A DNA stretch of 64,000 nt from Cryptomeria japonica (Eukaryota > Streptophyta > Pinopsida > Cupressales > Cupressaceae): the NCBI RefSeq assembly GCF_030272615.1, contig NC_081405.1, positions 571,203,095 through 571,267,094 on the forward strand, in the 5' to 3' direction. Position 1 is the stretch's first letter. The number at the start of each line of letters is the position of its first letter. The notes beneath the pieces are model-generated. The model had not been told where the DNA came from, made no database searches, and saw nothing but the letters and a program-made list of their open reading frames with translations. Shown piece by piece: positions 47,771-60,015 of this stretch. The position numbers were made by a program, and so were the translations under genes.

Positions 47771-48760
47771 TGTATACACCTAAAAATGGTCTGAAGATAG
47801 TTAATTAAATATGCAGTTATTTGATTAATTCCCCTTCCCAATTAATTGAATTCACAAGCAATTTAATTAATCTCTCTATTCATCTACTACTAAATAAATC
47901 TTAATGATTTATTTATATAGTACATCTCACATCCCCCTTTGATTAATTAATTTTAAATTAATTAATGTCTCCCCATAATAATCAATTCTTCTAATCCCTA
48001 ATTAAGGTCAACAAACTCAAGTTTGTTGAGATTAATTACCATTTTCCAATTATTTGAATTTCTAAATTCAAATGAGCGCATGGCTCCTAACTTTAACCAC
48101 CTAACCTAACCATCCCCTAACCTAACCCATTCAAGCTAATCTTGGGTCTAACTAACCCTATCCTATCTTCCACATTCTAACTTCCTTATCCTAACCTCTC
48201 ATGGTGTGGATATTCTCTAATTGAGACACATGGCACTTTTGCCACATGTCTTCTCCCTTGGACACTTGCTCTCTCATGAGCAAGGCTCCTTGACACTTGT
48301 CACCACAGAGATGACAAGTGTCCCTTCCTCCAACCTCTTCTCCAACTTCCTCAATCTTGGCCCTTGATATCTTCAGATCAAATTTGGACCGTCGATTCCT
48401 GCCACCTCAGCTTTGGCCTTGGAATTCCTATAAATACCCCTCATTTTGGAGCAATGAGGATCCCATCTCATATCAATTTAGGCATTGTTACTATAGGCAT
48501 TTGCATTTCACTTATCTAGTAATTAGCTTTGGATTTATCATAGCATGTTCCTCTAGGTTCTTAAATCATGCATCTCATATCATCTCCATAGTTAATCATG
48601 ACCAATTAGCTACTCAACTCTTGAATTGCCATTTTGGAAGTCATTGCTCTGCTGAGAGCCCATCAATCCAACACCTTCAAAGTCCTCAAGAATAGAGGAA
48701 AATGGGACATTTCAAGGAAAGCTTAGGGTTTGCATCTTTGATTTAGTTTTCAATTAAGCT
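47771..48760 (+). repeat. Array LTR 2
   Basis: It has the same structure as LTR 1, with a duplicated CACCTAACCTAACCATCCC stretch near 48098-48128. TATAAATA is at 48429-48436. Confidence 0.75.
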
Positions 48761-49008
48761 TTCAATTATGTTTTTTTTTTAATGTATTTTTTTTTTTTTT
48801 TGAAAATAAAAATGCATGTACAAAGAATTATTTTTTGAGATGCGAATCGATTTTTTTTTTTAAACTGAAAAACCCATTTCACTAATCGAAAAACCCATCT
48901 CAAAAATGCAATTTTCGCCCCAACCGAGCTAACAAAAATGCTAAAAAAATGATTTTTTTTTATACTAATAGTTAAATCAACAAAGCTAGGTTTTCTTGAA
49001 GTACGTAC

Positions 49009-49083
49009 CGGTGGACCATATGCAGGAGGACGCTCAAATCATTGAACTTGTTCGAACCTATGCTGGTGATACTGGATCACCAT
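49009..49083 (-). pseudogene. Antisense PMD-type first exon, array unit 2
   Basis: It is 75 nt from ATG to the GTACGT donor, as in unit 1, but a TGA interrupts it after HRFEQVQ. It ends AYGPP before the donor. Confidence 0.55.
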
Positions 49084-49786
49084 GTCCTTTCTCCAGAGCA
49101 AGTTTCTCCAACAACTGTAGTGCACAAATGAGGAGTGGAATAAAGTAATTCACCTTTTTAAACTCATAATGGGGCATTTAGGTGGGATTTTTATTCCACT
49201 TATTTTTTTTAATCATCTGATCAACTAATCAGCCTAGCAAGACAATAATTTCAAAATTCTTATTGGGAAATAAATCCGATTGACTCAAATAATCGAGTAA
49301 TCATTCCAATCTATAAATCGATAAAATTTCAAAAATGAAAAAATGAAAAAAAAAATCGCGAAAAATTCAAAATCATTCGAAAATTATCCGATTCATCTCT
49401 AGAGGGGGTATCCTCGCATTAATATTTATTAATTAGCATATGGTACATCATATCGAGATTTATCATCTCCAAGTCAAATCAGTACCATATCAAACCACAT
49501 CTGCATCAAATCAAGATCAAATCTACATTCTATCGAATCAACAACATCATCGATCAAGTTTTCTTTGAACCAATGTGTCATATCGAGCTTTATCATCTCT
49601 GAAACATTGAAAACGCATCATATCGAGATTTATTATCTCCAAATCAAATCAGTATCACATCGAAACCAAATCCGCATCCAATCAAGATCGAATCTACATA
49701 CTATAAAAATCAATATCAACAACATCATCAGTCGAGCTTTCTTTGAATCAACGCGTCGTCACACATCACTTCAAAGAGGGGCAAAA

Positions 49787-50760
49787 TGTATACACCTAAA
49801 AGTGGTCTGAAGATAGTTAATTAAATACGCAGTTGTTTGATTAATTCCCCTTCCCAATTAATTGAATTCACAAGCAATTTAATTAATCTCTCTATTCATC
49901 TACTAGTAAATAAATCTAAATGATTTATTTGTATAGTTCATCTCACATCCCCCTTTGATTAATTAATTTTAAATTAATTAATGTCTCCCCATACTAATCA
50001 ATTCTTCTAATCCCTAATTAAGCTCAACAAACTCAAGTTTGTTGAGATTAATTACCATTTTCCAATTATTTGAATTTCTAAATTCAAATGAGCACATGGC
50101 TCCTAACTTTAACCACCTAACCTAACCCATTCAATCTAATCTTGGGTCTAACTAACCCTATCCTATCTTGCACATTCTAACTTCCTTATCCTAACCTCTC
50201 ATGGTGTGGATATTCTCTCAGTGAGACACATGGGACTTTTGCCACATGTCTCCTCCCTTGGACACTTGCTCTCTCATGAGCACGGCTCCTTCACACTTGT
50301 CACCACAGAGATGACAAGTGTCCCTTCCTCCAACCTCTTCTCCAACTTCCTCAATCTTGGCCCTTGATATCTTCAGATCAAATCTGGACTGTCGATTCCT
50401 GCCACCTCAGCTTTGGCCTTGTAATTCCTATAAATACCCCTCATTTTGGAGTAATGAGGATCCCATCTCATATCAATTTAGGCATTGTTACTATAGGCAT
50501 TTGCATTTCACTTATCTAGTAATTAGCTTTGGATTTATCATAGCATGTTCATCTAGGTTCTTAAATCATGCATCTCATATCATCTCCATAGTTAATCATG
50601 ACCAATTAGCTACTCAACTCTTGAATTGTCATTTTGGCGGTCATTGCTCTGCTGAGAACCCATCAATCCAACACCTTCAAAGTCTTCAAGAATAGAGGAA
50701 AATGGGGCATTTCAAGGAAAGCTTAGGATTTGCATCTTTGATTTAGTTTTCAATTAAGCT
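49787..50760 (+). repeat. Array LTR 3
   Basis: Preceded by AAAGAGGGGCAAAA (49773-49786). TATAAATA is at 50429-50436. Confidence 0.75.
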
Positions 50761-51009
50761 TTCAATTATGTTTTTTTTTTAATGTATTTTTTTTTTTTTT
50801 TTGAAAATAAAAATGCATGTACAAAGAATTCTTTTTTGAGATGCGAATCGATTTCTTTTTAAATACTGAAAAACCCATTTCACTAATTGAAAAACCCATC
50901 TCAAAAATGCAATTTTCTCCCCAACCTAACTGATGAAAATGCTAAAAAAATGATTTTTTTTTATGCTAACAGTTAAATCAACAAAGCTAGGTTTTCTTGA
51001 AGTACGTAC

Positions 51010-51084
51010 CGGTGGACCATATGCAGGAGGATGCTCAAATCACTGAACTCGCTTGAACCTATGCTGGTGATACCAGATCACCAT
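51010..51084 (-). pseudogene. Antisense PMD-type first exon, array unit 3
   Basis: 75 nt from ATG to GTACGT, with TGA after HRFKRVQ, the same position as in unit 2. Units 2 and 3 therefore share this defect and unit 1 does not. Confidence 0.55.
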
Positions 51085-51799
51085 GTCCTTTCTCCAGAGC
51101 AAGTTTCTCCAACAACTGTAGTGCACAAATGAGGAGTGGAATAAAGTAATTCACCTTTTTAAACTCATAATGGGGCATTTAGGGTGGATTTTTATTCCAC
51201 TTACCTTTTTTAATCATCTGATCAACTAATCAGCCTGGCAGGACAATAATTTTAAAATTCTTATCGGGAAATGAATCGGATTGACTCAAATAATCAAATA
51301 ATCATTCCAATCTATAAATCGACAAAATTTCAAAAATTTCAAAAATTTCAAAAACGAAAAAAAAAAATCGTGAAAAATTCAAAATCATTCGAAAATTATC
51401 CGATTCATCTCCCGAGAGGGCATCCTCACATTAATATTTTTCAATCAGCGTCTGGGGCACCATATCGAGATTTTTCATCTCCAAATCAAATCAGTAGCAT
51501 ATCAAAACCACATCTGCATCAAATCAAGATCAAATCTACATTCTATCGAATCAACAACATCATCGATCAAGTTTTCTTTGAACCAATGTGTCATATCGAG
51601 ATTTATCATCTCTGAAACATTGAAAATGCATCATATCGAGATTTATTATCTCCAAATCAAATCGGTATCACATCGAAACCAAATCCACATCCAATCAAGA
51701 TCGAATCTGCATACTATCAAAATCAATATCAGCAACATCATCAATCGAGCTTTCTTTGAATCAACGCGTCATCACACATCGCTTCAAAGAGGGGCAAAA

Positions 51800-52788
51800 T
51801 GTATACACCTAAAAATGGTCTGAAGATAGTTAATTAAATATGTAGTTATTTGATTAATTCCCCTTCCCAATTAATTGAATTCACAAGCAATTTAATTAAT
51901 CTCTCTATTCATCTACTAGTTGATAAATCTAAATGATTTATTTATATAGTTCATCTCACATCCCCCTTTGATTAATTAATTTTAAATTAATTAATGTCTC
52001 CCCATACTAATCAATTCTTTTAATCCCTAATTAATGTCAACAAACTCAAGTTTGTTGAGATTAATTACCATTTTCCAATTATTTGAATTTCTAAATTCAA
52101 ATGAGCACATGGCTCCTAACTTTAACCACCTAACCTAACCCATTCAATCTAATCTTGGGTCTAACTAACCCTATCCTATCTTGCATATTCTAACTTCCTT
52201 ATCCTAACCTCTCATGGTGTGGATATTCTTTCATTGAGACACATGGCACTTTTGCCACATGTCTCCTCCCTTGGACACTTGCTCTCTCATGAGCAAGGCT
52301 CCTTGACACTTGTCACCACAGAGATGACAAGTGTCCCTTCCTCCAATCTCTTCTCCAACTTCCTCAATCTTGGCCCTTGATATCTTTAGATCAAATCTGG
52401 ACCGTCAATTCCTACCACCTCAGCTTTGGCCTTGGATTTCCTATAAATACCCCTCATTTTGGAGCAATGAGGATCCCATCTCATATCAATTTAGGCATTG
52501 TTACTATAGGCATTTGCATTTCACTTATCTAGTAATTAGCTTTGGATTTATCATAGCATGTTCATCTAGGTTCTTAAATCATGCATCTCATATCATCTCC
52601 ATAGTTAATCATGACCAATTAGCTACTTAGCTCTTGAGTTGTCATTTTGGAGGTCATTGCTCCGCTAAGAGCCCATCAATCCAACACCTTCAAAGTCCTC
52701 AAGAATAGAGGAAAATGGGACATTTCAAGGAAAGCTTAGGGTTTGCATCTTTGATTTAGTTTTCAATTAAGCTTTCAATTATGTTTTT
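51800..52788 (+). repeat. Array LTR 4 (terminal)
   Basis: Preceded by AAAGAGGGGCAAAA (51786-51799). TATAAATA is at 52442-52449. Similarity to the other units stops at about ATTATGTTTTT (52778-52788). TTGT lies both before LTR 1 (45757-45760) and after this end (52790-52793), a possible but weak target-site trace. Confidence 0.75.
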
Positions 52789-53236
52789 ATTGTCTCATTA
52801 TATGTGTATGCCTATTATACTAACCACATTTTTAGCATCATAGTTGCAAATTTTGAGAAATCTCAATTGATGTTCGTATGTCTATTGTTGGGGTTTCTAT
52901 CTTTTATTTATTTTTATTTTTATGTTTTCTCCTTTATTTACTTCCAAGTTAAAAGTACACAAAAATCCAAAAATACCCCCATCATTTGAGGGAGTTTCCC
53001 CTCTCAACGTAGAGGAAGATTGTAGTTTGATTGCAATCTCTCCAACAGTTGGAATGGTTATCACTGATCTTTGGGCAAATAGGGTCAATTTTTTGAACAG
53101 GAATTGACAGTGACAAATCTATTTACCAACAGATTTGGGGATCAAAATACTAGTGTGTTTTGTTCCTCAAAACTTTTAAGGTACCTTTTTCAGAATGAAG
53201 GTTGGCGACTCTGTTTGAAAGATCAATTTCTGAAGA
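52789..53236. other. Spacer between array and repeat-domain ORF
   Basis: No clear gene. A short frame overlaps 52922-53107, and stops lie directly before the ORF at 53237. Confidence 0.4.
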
Positions 53237-54333
53237 ATGGTTTGGTACAAAGGAAAGTTGGAAAGTCACAATGAAAGTGATGATGAAGACAATATATATC
53301 AAAAGAAGCAAGTTCTTGATGAGCCCATACAAGTTGAATTCTTGAAGAGATTTTATGGTGGCATGCAGTTTACTCTTGATAAGATTCACCCCTCCTTATG
53401 TCAAGTGTTGCAATATATTGAAGAAAAGCATGGAAAAGCGATTGGTTTTCTTTCTTATGATCATTTACCCAAATCAACAACACTCAAGAAAGATGAAAAC
53501 AAAAGTGATCTTTCTCCTGTACCAGTTTCTCAACAAAATCAAAGTCTTGATGATCCTAAACAAGTCAACTTCTTGAAGAGTTTCTATAGTGGAAAGCAAC
53601 TTGATCCTGATAAATTCCATTCTTCTCTACTCCAAGATTTTCAAGAGATTGAGGAAAAGATGGAAAAGGGCACCGATTTCTTTCTCATGATCAAAAATAT
53701 TTATCAAAAAGAGGTCACACATTTGAAGGTGATGAAGATTCAGAATCAATAATAGACAACAATAGAAATCTATCTCCTACACCTGTTGCTCGATGGAATG
53801 ATATTTTCAATAATTCATAGATTGAGTTTTTGAAAAGTTTATATGGTAATAGGCAACTTGATCCTGGCAAAGTGCATCCTTTGTTGCTTGAAAAACTACA
53901 AAGGATTGAAGAAAATGATAGGAGTCAAAATTATTTTTGTACTGACAAAATATCTTGCAATCAAAGGGTTGAAAGAAGCTCACTTGAATATACATGTCAA
54001 GAGGATTACCAAGAACAAGTGATAGGGATAGAAATAGGAGATTCCATTTATTCATGCAATAATAAAGACAATTGTACAAAATATGGTGAGGAATCATTGA
54101 AAGTTCTGTCAACTTGCATGCAGCCCCAAATCAGAAATGATGATGAAGAAAGAGAATCCCAAAAAGAATCTCATGTAGTCTTTATTCCTGACTAGTGTCT
54201 TGAAACTTCTAATGATGACTTTCTATGCAGAGAAGATATTCCTATTCATACATTACCAATCGTTGAAGTGGAAAGACCTATTGAAGAAATCAGAGGTATG
54301 ACATCCAGTCGACAATTTTGTGCTACTTTAATA
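53237..54333 (+). pseudogene. Unknown ORF with three ~78-aa repeats, 5' part (split by E2)
   Basis: The frame opens at 53237 right after a stop. Repeats 1 and 2 (D28 and D105) share D-[ED]-P-x-QV-x-FLK-x-FY-x-G, then DK-x-H-x-SL and IEEK. Repeat 3 (EFLKSLYGNRQLDPGKVHP, from 53824) lies after a frameshift near 53690 and a stop at 53818. Linkers contain LSP-x-PV. Downstream (53830-54195) the frame continues acidic and Asn-rich. E2 inserted at 54333, and the same coding style resumes at 61099. I do not recognise the family. The repeats faintly recall the FLKRYY tail of some Ty3/gypsy integrases, so a retroelement origin is possible. Stops show it is not functional. Confidence 0.6.
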
Positions 54334-55239
54334 TGTTGGCAATTGACACTCATTTGATTGGTTTCATATGTTGTGTCATTGATGGCAACATGTTTCCGCT
54401 TCATTCTTTGGTTTGGTTCTTCACCGGAAGACACTTCACCGGCACCGACAGGTATCTTCACCAGTAGGAAGGATTCTATGGGTACTGGCATTGGAGGCCA
54501 ACATGATTTACAAACAAGGTACCGACATTGGAGGTTGACATCATTGGGAGATCCGGTAATCGGCAAATCATTTTTCTATTTATGTATATATGTAATGAGC
54601 CAACATGTATAATCATTTTGTAATATCTATGTAAGCCGACATGAGTCATGAAGGATTGTAAGGGTATATAGGTTAGTTGTTAGATCATTTGATGTATGAT
54701 GTAAAGTATGATGTTTGTAATGTGAAGATCATGTATATGAGGTTTGTAGATGATTTTGGATGCGCTCATAGAGAAAAGGTTATTCTAGTAAGGGTTTAGG
54801 GTTTTAGAACCAGAACAATCAGAGCTTTAACCGAAACTCTATCAGGCATAGGAGATGCATTAAATGAGTTTAGTTTTATGTTTTCTTATTCAAAGTGATT
54901 GTAGTCAATGAGATTCTTTTGTGTTGAACAGTGTGCTCTAAGTGGTAAGCCTTCCTACATGTGCAGGCCCCCATATTATGTAATATCTTTTCATATAGTG
55001 GATTGATATTGTGGGTCAAAAATCCCACCATGGTTTTTCTTCTTTGAGGTTTTCCACGTATAAATTCTCAATGTTATTGTATTCATTTATGTCATTGGTT
55101 CATTGATTATTTTACTTCTTTCAATTATATATGTACCGGTTTACCAGTTGGTGAATGCATGTTATAATAAGGTTAAAATTGAACATTCTAGTAGAACACT
55201 GATTCAACCCCCCCCTCTCAGTGTTCTTGGATTCCAATA
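54334..55239 (+). repeat. 5' LTR of E2
   Basis: 906 bp, ending CCAATA, followed by the primer site TGGTATCAGAGCC at 55242-55254. Confidence 0.9.
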
Positions 55240-55307
55240 ATTGGTATCAGAGCCTTGTGCCTCGAAGGAAGTCTAACAGCTTGAGGGAGATCTTGAATCT
55301 AGAATCC

Positions 55308-56428
55308 ATGGATATGAATATGGAGAAGCAACTTGAGGTATCACTTGAAGATTATGATGTTGAAAGGATGAAGAACATGAAGTTACAAGAGGAATTAAAT
55401 TCTACAAAGGAATTCATTCTTATCCTATAGGAGAGGCTATCGTCTGTTCAAGCTAGGAGGAAGGAACTTCTGCAAAATCGGGACAATGAAGAGAAAGATG
55501 CCCTTAATGAAAAATGTCAGAAGATGAGTCAAGAGAATATGGCCATGAGGAATGAAATGCAAGCCCTACCTATGAGGATGTCAAAGGAGATTGAAGACCA
55601 GAATATGAATGAAGAAAACCTTGGAAGATCTTTGAAAGACAGATCTAAAGAATGCATTCAGTTGGCTCATGAAAATGATATGTTGAGAACAAAATTAGTA
55701 CAATCCCAAAGCAATGAACAAGAACTTGAAAGAAAGATGATAATTCTAAGAGATGATCTGGCTATTGCAAGTGAGTACAAGGAAAAATTAAAGGTTAGTT
55801 CAGCACAACTTGATGAATTATTGAAAAGCCAAAGACAAAATGGAGATTCCAGTGGACTTGGATTTGAACAAGGTCAAAGCTCCAGTACTGCAAATTAAGA
55901 TCAGAACCAAAAGAAACTAGTAAGGCAGCTCAATTCTTACAAATTTAATGGTAGATGCTTTGTTTATAATAAATTTGGTCATATGGCTAGGCAATGTAGA
56001 AATAGAGAAAATCAAAACTATAATTCTACTCTCGATCAATGTTCTAAATATAATAAGTATGGTCATAAGACAAAAGATTGTAGAATGAATGATAAATGTC
56101 ATGCATGTGGAAAATTTTGATATATGGCTAATCAATGCAGGTCAAGCAATTATGTCAGTTATAGCAAAGAAATTCAAAAGAACAATGTTACATGTTATGC
56201 ATATAACAAGATTGGACACATAGCTAAGTTTTGTAGAAGAAAAACTCCTTCGGTTAGCAATGATGGATCAAATGATAAAAGGACAGAAAAGATCAATGAA
56301 ATTTGGCAAGATCATACCAAGAAATGGGTCAAGAAGTCAGATGATCAATTAGCAGATGGAATTTCTCTAGTTACTCAACCGATATAGGAGATTGCTCCTG
56401 CACCAGCAGGAAGCTGATCTGATAACTA
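55308..56428 (+). pseudogene. E2 ORF1: coiled coil plus four CCHC zinc knuckles
   Basis: The frame starts at ATG 55308 and ends near 56428, the same length as in E1 (about 373 codons). The coiled coil is better kept than in E1 (LEDYDVERMKNMKLQEEL, LRTKLVQSQSNEQELERKM, LRDDLAIASEYKEKL). The four knuckles at 55956-56235 each have lost a ligand or have a stop: CFVYNKFGHMARQC, CSKYNKYGHKTKDC, CHACGKF-stop-YMANQC, CYAYNKIGHIAKFC. Where E2 has lost a Cys, E1 often keeps it, so the common ancestor had four complete C-x2-C-x4-H-x4-C units. Stops near 55428, 55895 and 56118 inactivate it. Confidence 0.82.
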
Positions 56429-56788
56429 AGGCAGATGCCTTAGGGGTAGGCAAATTTCATGGAAATGTTGCATAAGCCCTGGGAAGGAGATCTGGAAGAA
56501 GTTCTAGACATTGGAAAGGTTTATCCGGTATGGAGATGTTCGAGCGAGATCTAGTATGTTCCACTGGAAGTCATTCATATCAATGACGGATTAGAGTTTT
56601 TCAAAGGTTAAAAGGTTGAATCCACTTCATTTTTTATTACCTTGCATTTAGAGCTATTAAGAGTGAGTCTAAGGCGATTCAGTGCGATCTAAAATCTTCA
56701 TCAGTGATTTCACTAGCACTCAGAAGAATTCTCTAGGGTTATTCACTGACAACCATTTCTCAGGTATTTATCACAATCATCTTTCATC

Positions 56789-59700
56789 ATTTAAGATGGA
56801 TCATTCTCTACACCTACTTTCATTGAAAATCCAATTGTTGTCAAGGTTAAGGATCGCCCCAGGCTAATTTTCAAGCAATGCCCGCATATTGCCACCTTGG
56901 ATGATTTGGTTGGCACATTTTCGCGTGTTCCAGAAGGAGTTGTTTATGTGGAAGATGTCAAAGAATATATTCACTACCACATTGAGGATCTAGGTACCAG
57001 TGACATCAAGAACATGTATATGAATGAGTTGATGGGTGACTCTGGAAAGATCAAGCCTGAGTATAAGCACAATCAGGATCTAGGGTTTACTAGAATTCTT
57101 GATTTCCCTGAATTCAAAGATGAGATCATCTAATATGTACTAAGCAAAGTTCATGGAGAGTTAATTTGGTTGGAAAGGCCATATAAGATCATGAAGGAGG
57201 CCATTAGGGCCATTATCGGTTTGCCGCATATTGGTCAGTGCCCGAAGAAAAAGATTTCAAATGATCAAGTTAACAAACTCACCTACACAACTTCAGACTG
57301 ATGATCGAAGAGGATCAACACCATCACTAATTGAGACATTATATTTGGGAGCATGATCATTGGGAGGTAACTCAATCCAATTGTCTCAACTCTATTTCTA
57401 GATCTTGCATATATGTCGCACATAAGAGTATGAGGGAAAATGAGAAAATAGATCTCTGTGGATGGATGAATGATGAGTTGTTAATTAACCTTGGAAAGAT
57501 TAAAGGAGAGAAGAAAGGGATATTCCAGTATGGGAATCTCATTGTCTAGTTGATGCTATTTTTCTTCAATGAAACTCCTAGTTTTGGGAAGAGACAGTGG
57601 GCATTTGATATCCCGGTTGGCAGACAATTGAAGCAATCTATTGCTAGCTTGGGTAGTCAACGAGATGATAAGGTTTGGGGTTATTTAAAGGAATTCCAGA
57701 AAGAAATGAAATCCAGAGAGGGTTCCTAAACACATTGTTGAGAAATAATCAATTGAGATCTTCTTTATGGTCAAAAAGGATGAAACCTTAATGGAAGTAG
57801 TTAGACCTCGGAAGATATGGATAGAAGAGATGGGATATGAGGTTGATCCTGAGATTTTGGATACTTATGCTAAGATGTTGATTGATGCTCCTATTGATGA
57901 GGCTAAAAAGTCTTTTGGTACTGCAAAGCAAAAGAAGCAAGAGGTTCAAATTGAATTCAATCGAAAGAAGAGGGAGAAACAACAAGGCAAGGCCACCAAA
58001 TTTGTTGAACAAGTATCTCAAGACATCAAGGCCTTAATGGATATTGTTACAGAAAAAGGAAGGAAGAGGAAAGAGCCTAAAATATTCATTGAGCCTATTC
58101 CATCAGACTCTATAGCTGAAGATGACACTCCTTTAATATTCAAGAGAGTATTGAGGAAGAAAGGTGAGGAGTCTAAGGAGGAAGCAAGGAAGCAACTAGT
58201 AAGAAAGGTCACAATCAAGGTACCGGTGAACCAACCTAAAAAGAAAAGAGCTCCAAAAGAAACATCTCAAATACATTCTGCACCATCTGGTTCTGGCAGA
58301 AGAAAGAAGATGGATGACATAGACCTTTCTATTGTATCTAGTAATGTATCTATAATCCCACCCAAGACTTGTGCAGAACTGATAGATGAAATCACTAAGG
58401 ATGGTATGTTGAAAAATGTACAATATTATTATGAGCACTTAGATGATGATGAGCAGAAAGAAATTGAGGAAGTAGTTTTTTTATACTTGGATATATTTAA
58501 GAAGGCTTTGTTAGAAATTGAGAAGCGAATACCAACACAACTGTATGATAATCTAGATGATAGGAGATTATTTTATATGGAGGAAGATAGGTGCATAAAA
58601 ATTCAAGAGTTATTAACTACTTATGGTTAAAGTACTCCAAATGAGTTAGATATGACCCTTGAAGTTGCAGACATAGCAATTTTCTGTAGCAAGCACATGA
58701 TAATTAGTCTTATGGTAGGCAGGGTAAATGAAATAATCACTGAAACCCACAAGGAATGGGTCCAATTCTTTGTTGATAATCCTGGTTTCTTCTCTTCACC
58801 GAAAGCCAAGCCTGAGACTACTGAATTTCCGGATGAAGGGAATGGAAAAGGTATAGTAGGTACCCCACCTACAACTTTGAAAGATACTAAGGCATTGGAT
58901 GTAGAGCCCCCGGAAGAATCTAATGTACAAGATAGAAAGGAGATGTCGAAAAAAGTAGACAATGTACATATACTAGAAAATACACAGAATGTATAGGTTA
59001 CAAATGTTGAGGACAATAGTCCTCTGGATCAAAATGTACAGGTTAAGGATATATTTTATAAGGTATCGATAATAATAGATATTGCACCAAGTGACAAAGC
59101 CATTGATGTAATAGAGGATGTTATCAAAGGTATTAAACCATCAAAGGAAAAGGGAGTGGAATCTGGCAAGGAACCAGTAGCCAACACATCATTGTTATCA
59201 ATTGGCACCTCCCAGGTAGAGCAAAAGAGCATAAATGAGATGAGTTCTACTGAGCTCATGATGATGGTTGCTCAAAAGATGATGAAGGAAGGATCAGTGG
59301 ACAAAGGAATAATTGATCAGTCAATTCCAATTTTGCATAGACTTGTCCCAGAGTGCCAGTTTGAAAAAGGAGCAAGCCCATTCGGCAAGCACAAAATAAT
59401 TAATGAGCACATTTCTAAGGATTTTCAATCACTGCAGAAAATATCTAACCGACAGGCATTGAAAAGATTCACTCAAGCTAAGAGAGCCACTTTTGATCAG
59501 TTGATTGAATCAGAGAAGAAAGAGATTACTAGAAAATTGAAGTTAATTGATAATGCTTTAAGAAATGTACAAATATATACAGAGTATGATGTAACACCGG
59601 ATTACTTATTGGAGACATAGATAAAGGGATTAAAGATTCTTAGGATAAAATTGTAGGTATAGTCAATTCTTTTGATGGTTCCAATTCTTTGACTACATCT

Positions 59701-60015
59701 ATTGATGGGCAAATGTTGGTATTAGAAGCTCAAATTTCAGCTCTTGAAAGGGAAAAACACAAAATCATAAGGAGACCTAAAGGGCTCAGAGGATTGGTGA
59801 GTCCCCATTTGGACTCCTTGAGTTTACATAAGAAGAAATGGATTGATATGGTTGGTAATCCCACACCGATAGAGATTAAGGAGAAAGAGTCTCATGCTCA
59901 TATACTTAATGGAGTTGTATCTATATCTGGCACATTCAAATCCAATTGGGACACTTATCTAGAGATTTTGGAGAAAGCCTATCCGGAAATTTTCAAGTAT
60001 ATTCAGCTCCGGTAA
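56789..60015 (+). pseudogene. E2 ORF2: ~1075-codon protein of unknown function
   Basis: By alignment with E1 it begins near 56789 (ATG lost) and ends at TAA 60013-60015. Long open pieces remain: 56897-57133, 57331-57549, 57767-58630 (287 codons), 58652-58996, 59156-59620 and 59689-60015. Parts in order: N-terminal globular block (FSRVPEGVVYVEDV, IHYHIEDLGTS, ERPYKIMKEAIRAIIGLP), a CGWMNDELLINLGKIKGEK block, a basic middle (RKKREKQQGK, LVRKVTIKVP, PKKKRAPKE) absent from E1, an acidic YYEHLDDDEQKEIEEV helix, and a C-terminal helical block (FTQAKRATFDQLIESEKKEI, LRGLVSPHLD, NPTPIEIKEKESHAHIL). The basic middle suggests nuclear targeting or nucleic-acid binding (inference). No pol or protease motif was found. 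Confidence 0.78.

Larger units (their letters stand above)
45761..52788 (+). mobile_element. Head-to-tail array of a 2.0-kb LTR/internal unit (4 LTRs, 3 internals)
   Basis: TGTATACACCTAAAA starts at 45761, 47771, 49787 and 51800, giving periods of 2010, 2016 and 2013 bp. Each unit is an LTR of about 0.98 kb and an internal region of about 1.03 kb ending in AAAGAGGGGCAAAA (AAAGAGGGGAAAAA before 47771). The last unit stops near 52788, just after the LTR. No gag or pol is present. Each internal region has a poly-T/A tract, an antisense 25-codon PMD-type exon and the G-rich tract series. It probably grew by unequal recombination between LTRs of a small non-autonomous element. The copies are highly similar, so the amplification is fairly recent relative to the other elements (inference). 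Confidence 0.9.

Noticed and set aside
46292-52630. A plus-strand ORF of up to 125 codons (MSLPPTSSPTSS start) repeated in the array LTRs at 46292, 48318, 50318 and 52331.
   Set aside because: It spans the TATA box and the U3/R part of the LTR, is repeated only because the LTR is, and is truncated in two of four copies.
45757-52793. TTGT on both sides of the tandem array as a target-site duplication.
   Set aside because: Only four bases, and the right boundary of the last unit is not a clear LTR end.
57788-59016. Several minus-strand frames over E2 ORF2.
   Set aside because: Reverse shadows of Lys/Glu-rich codons; the plus-strand frame is conserved with E1.
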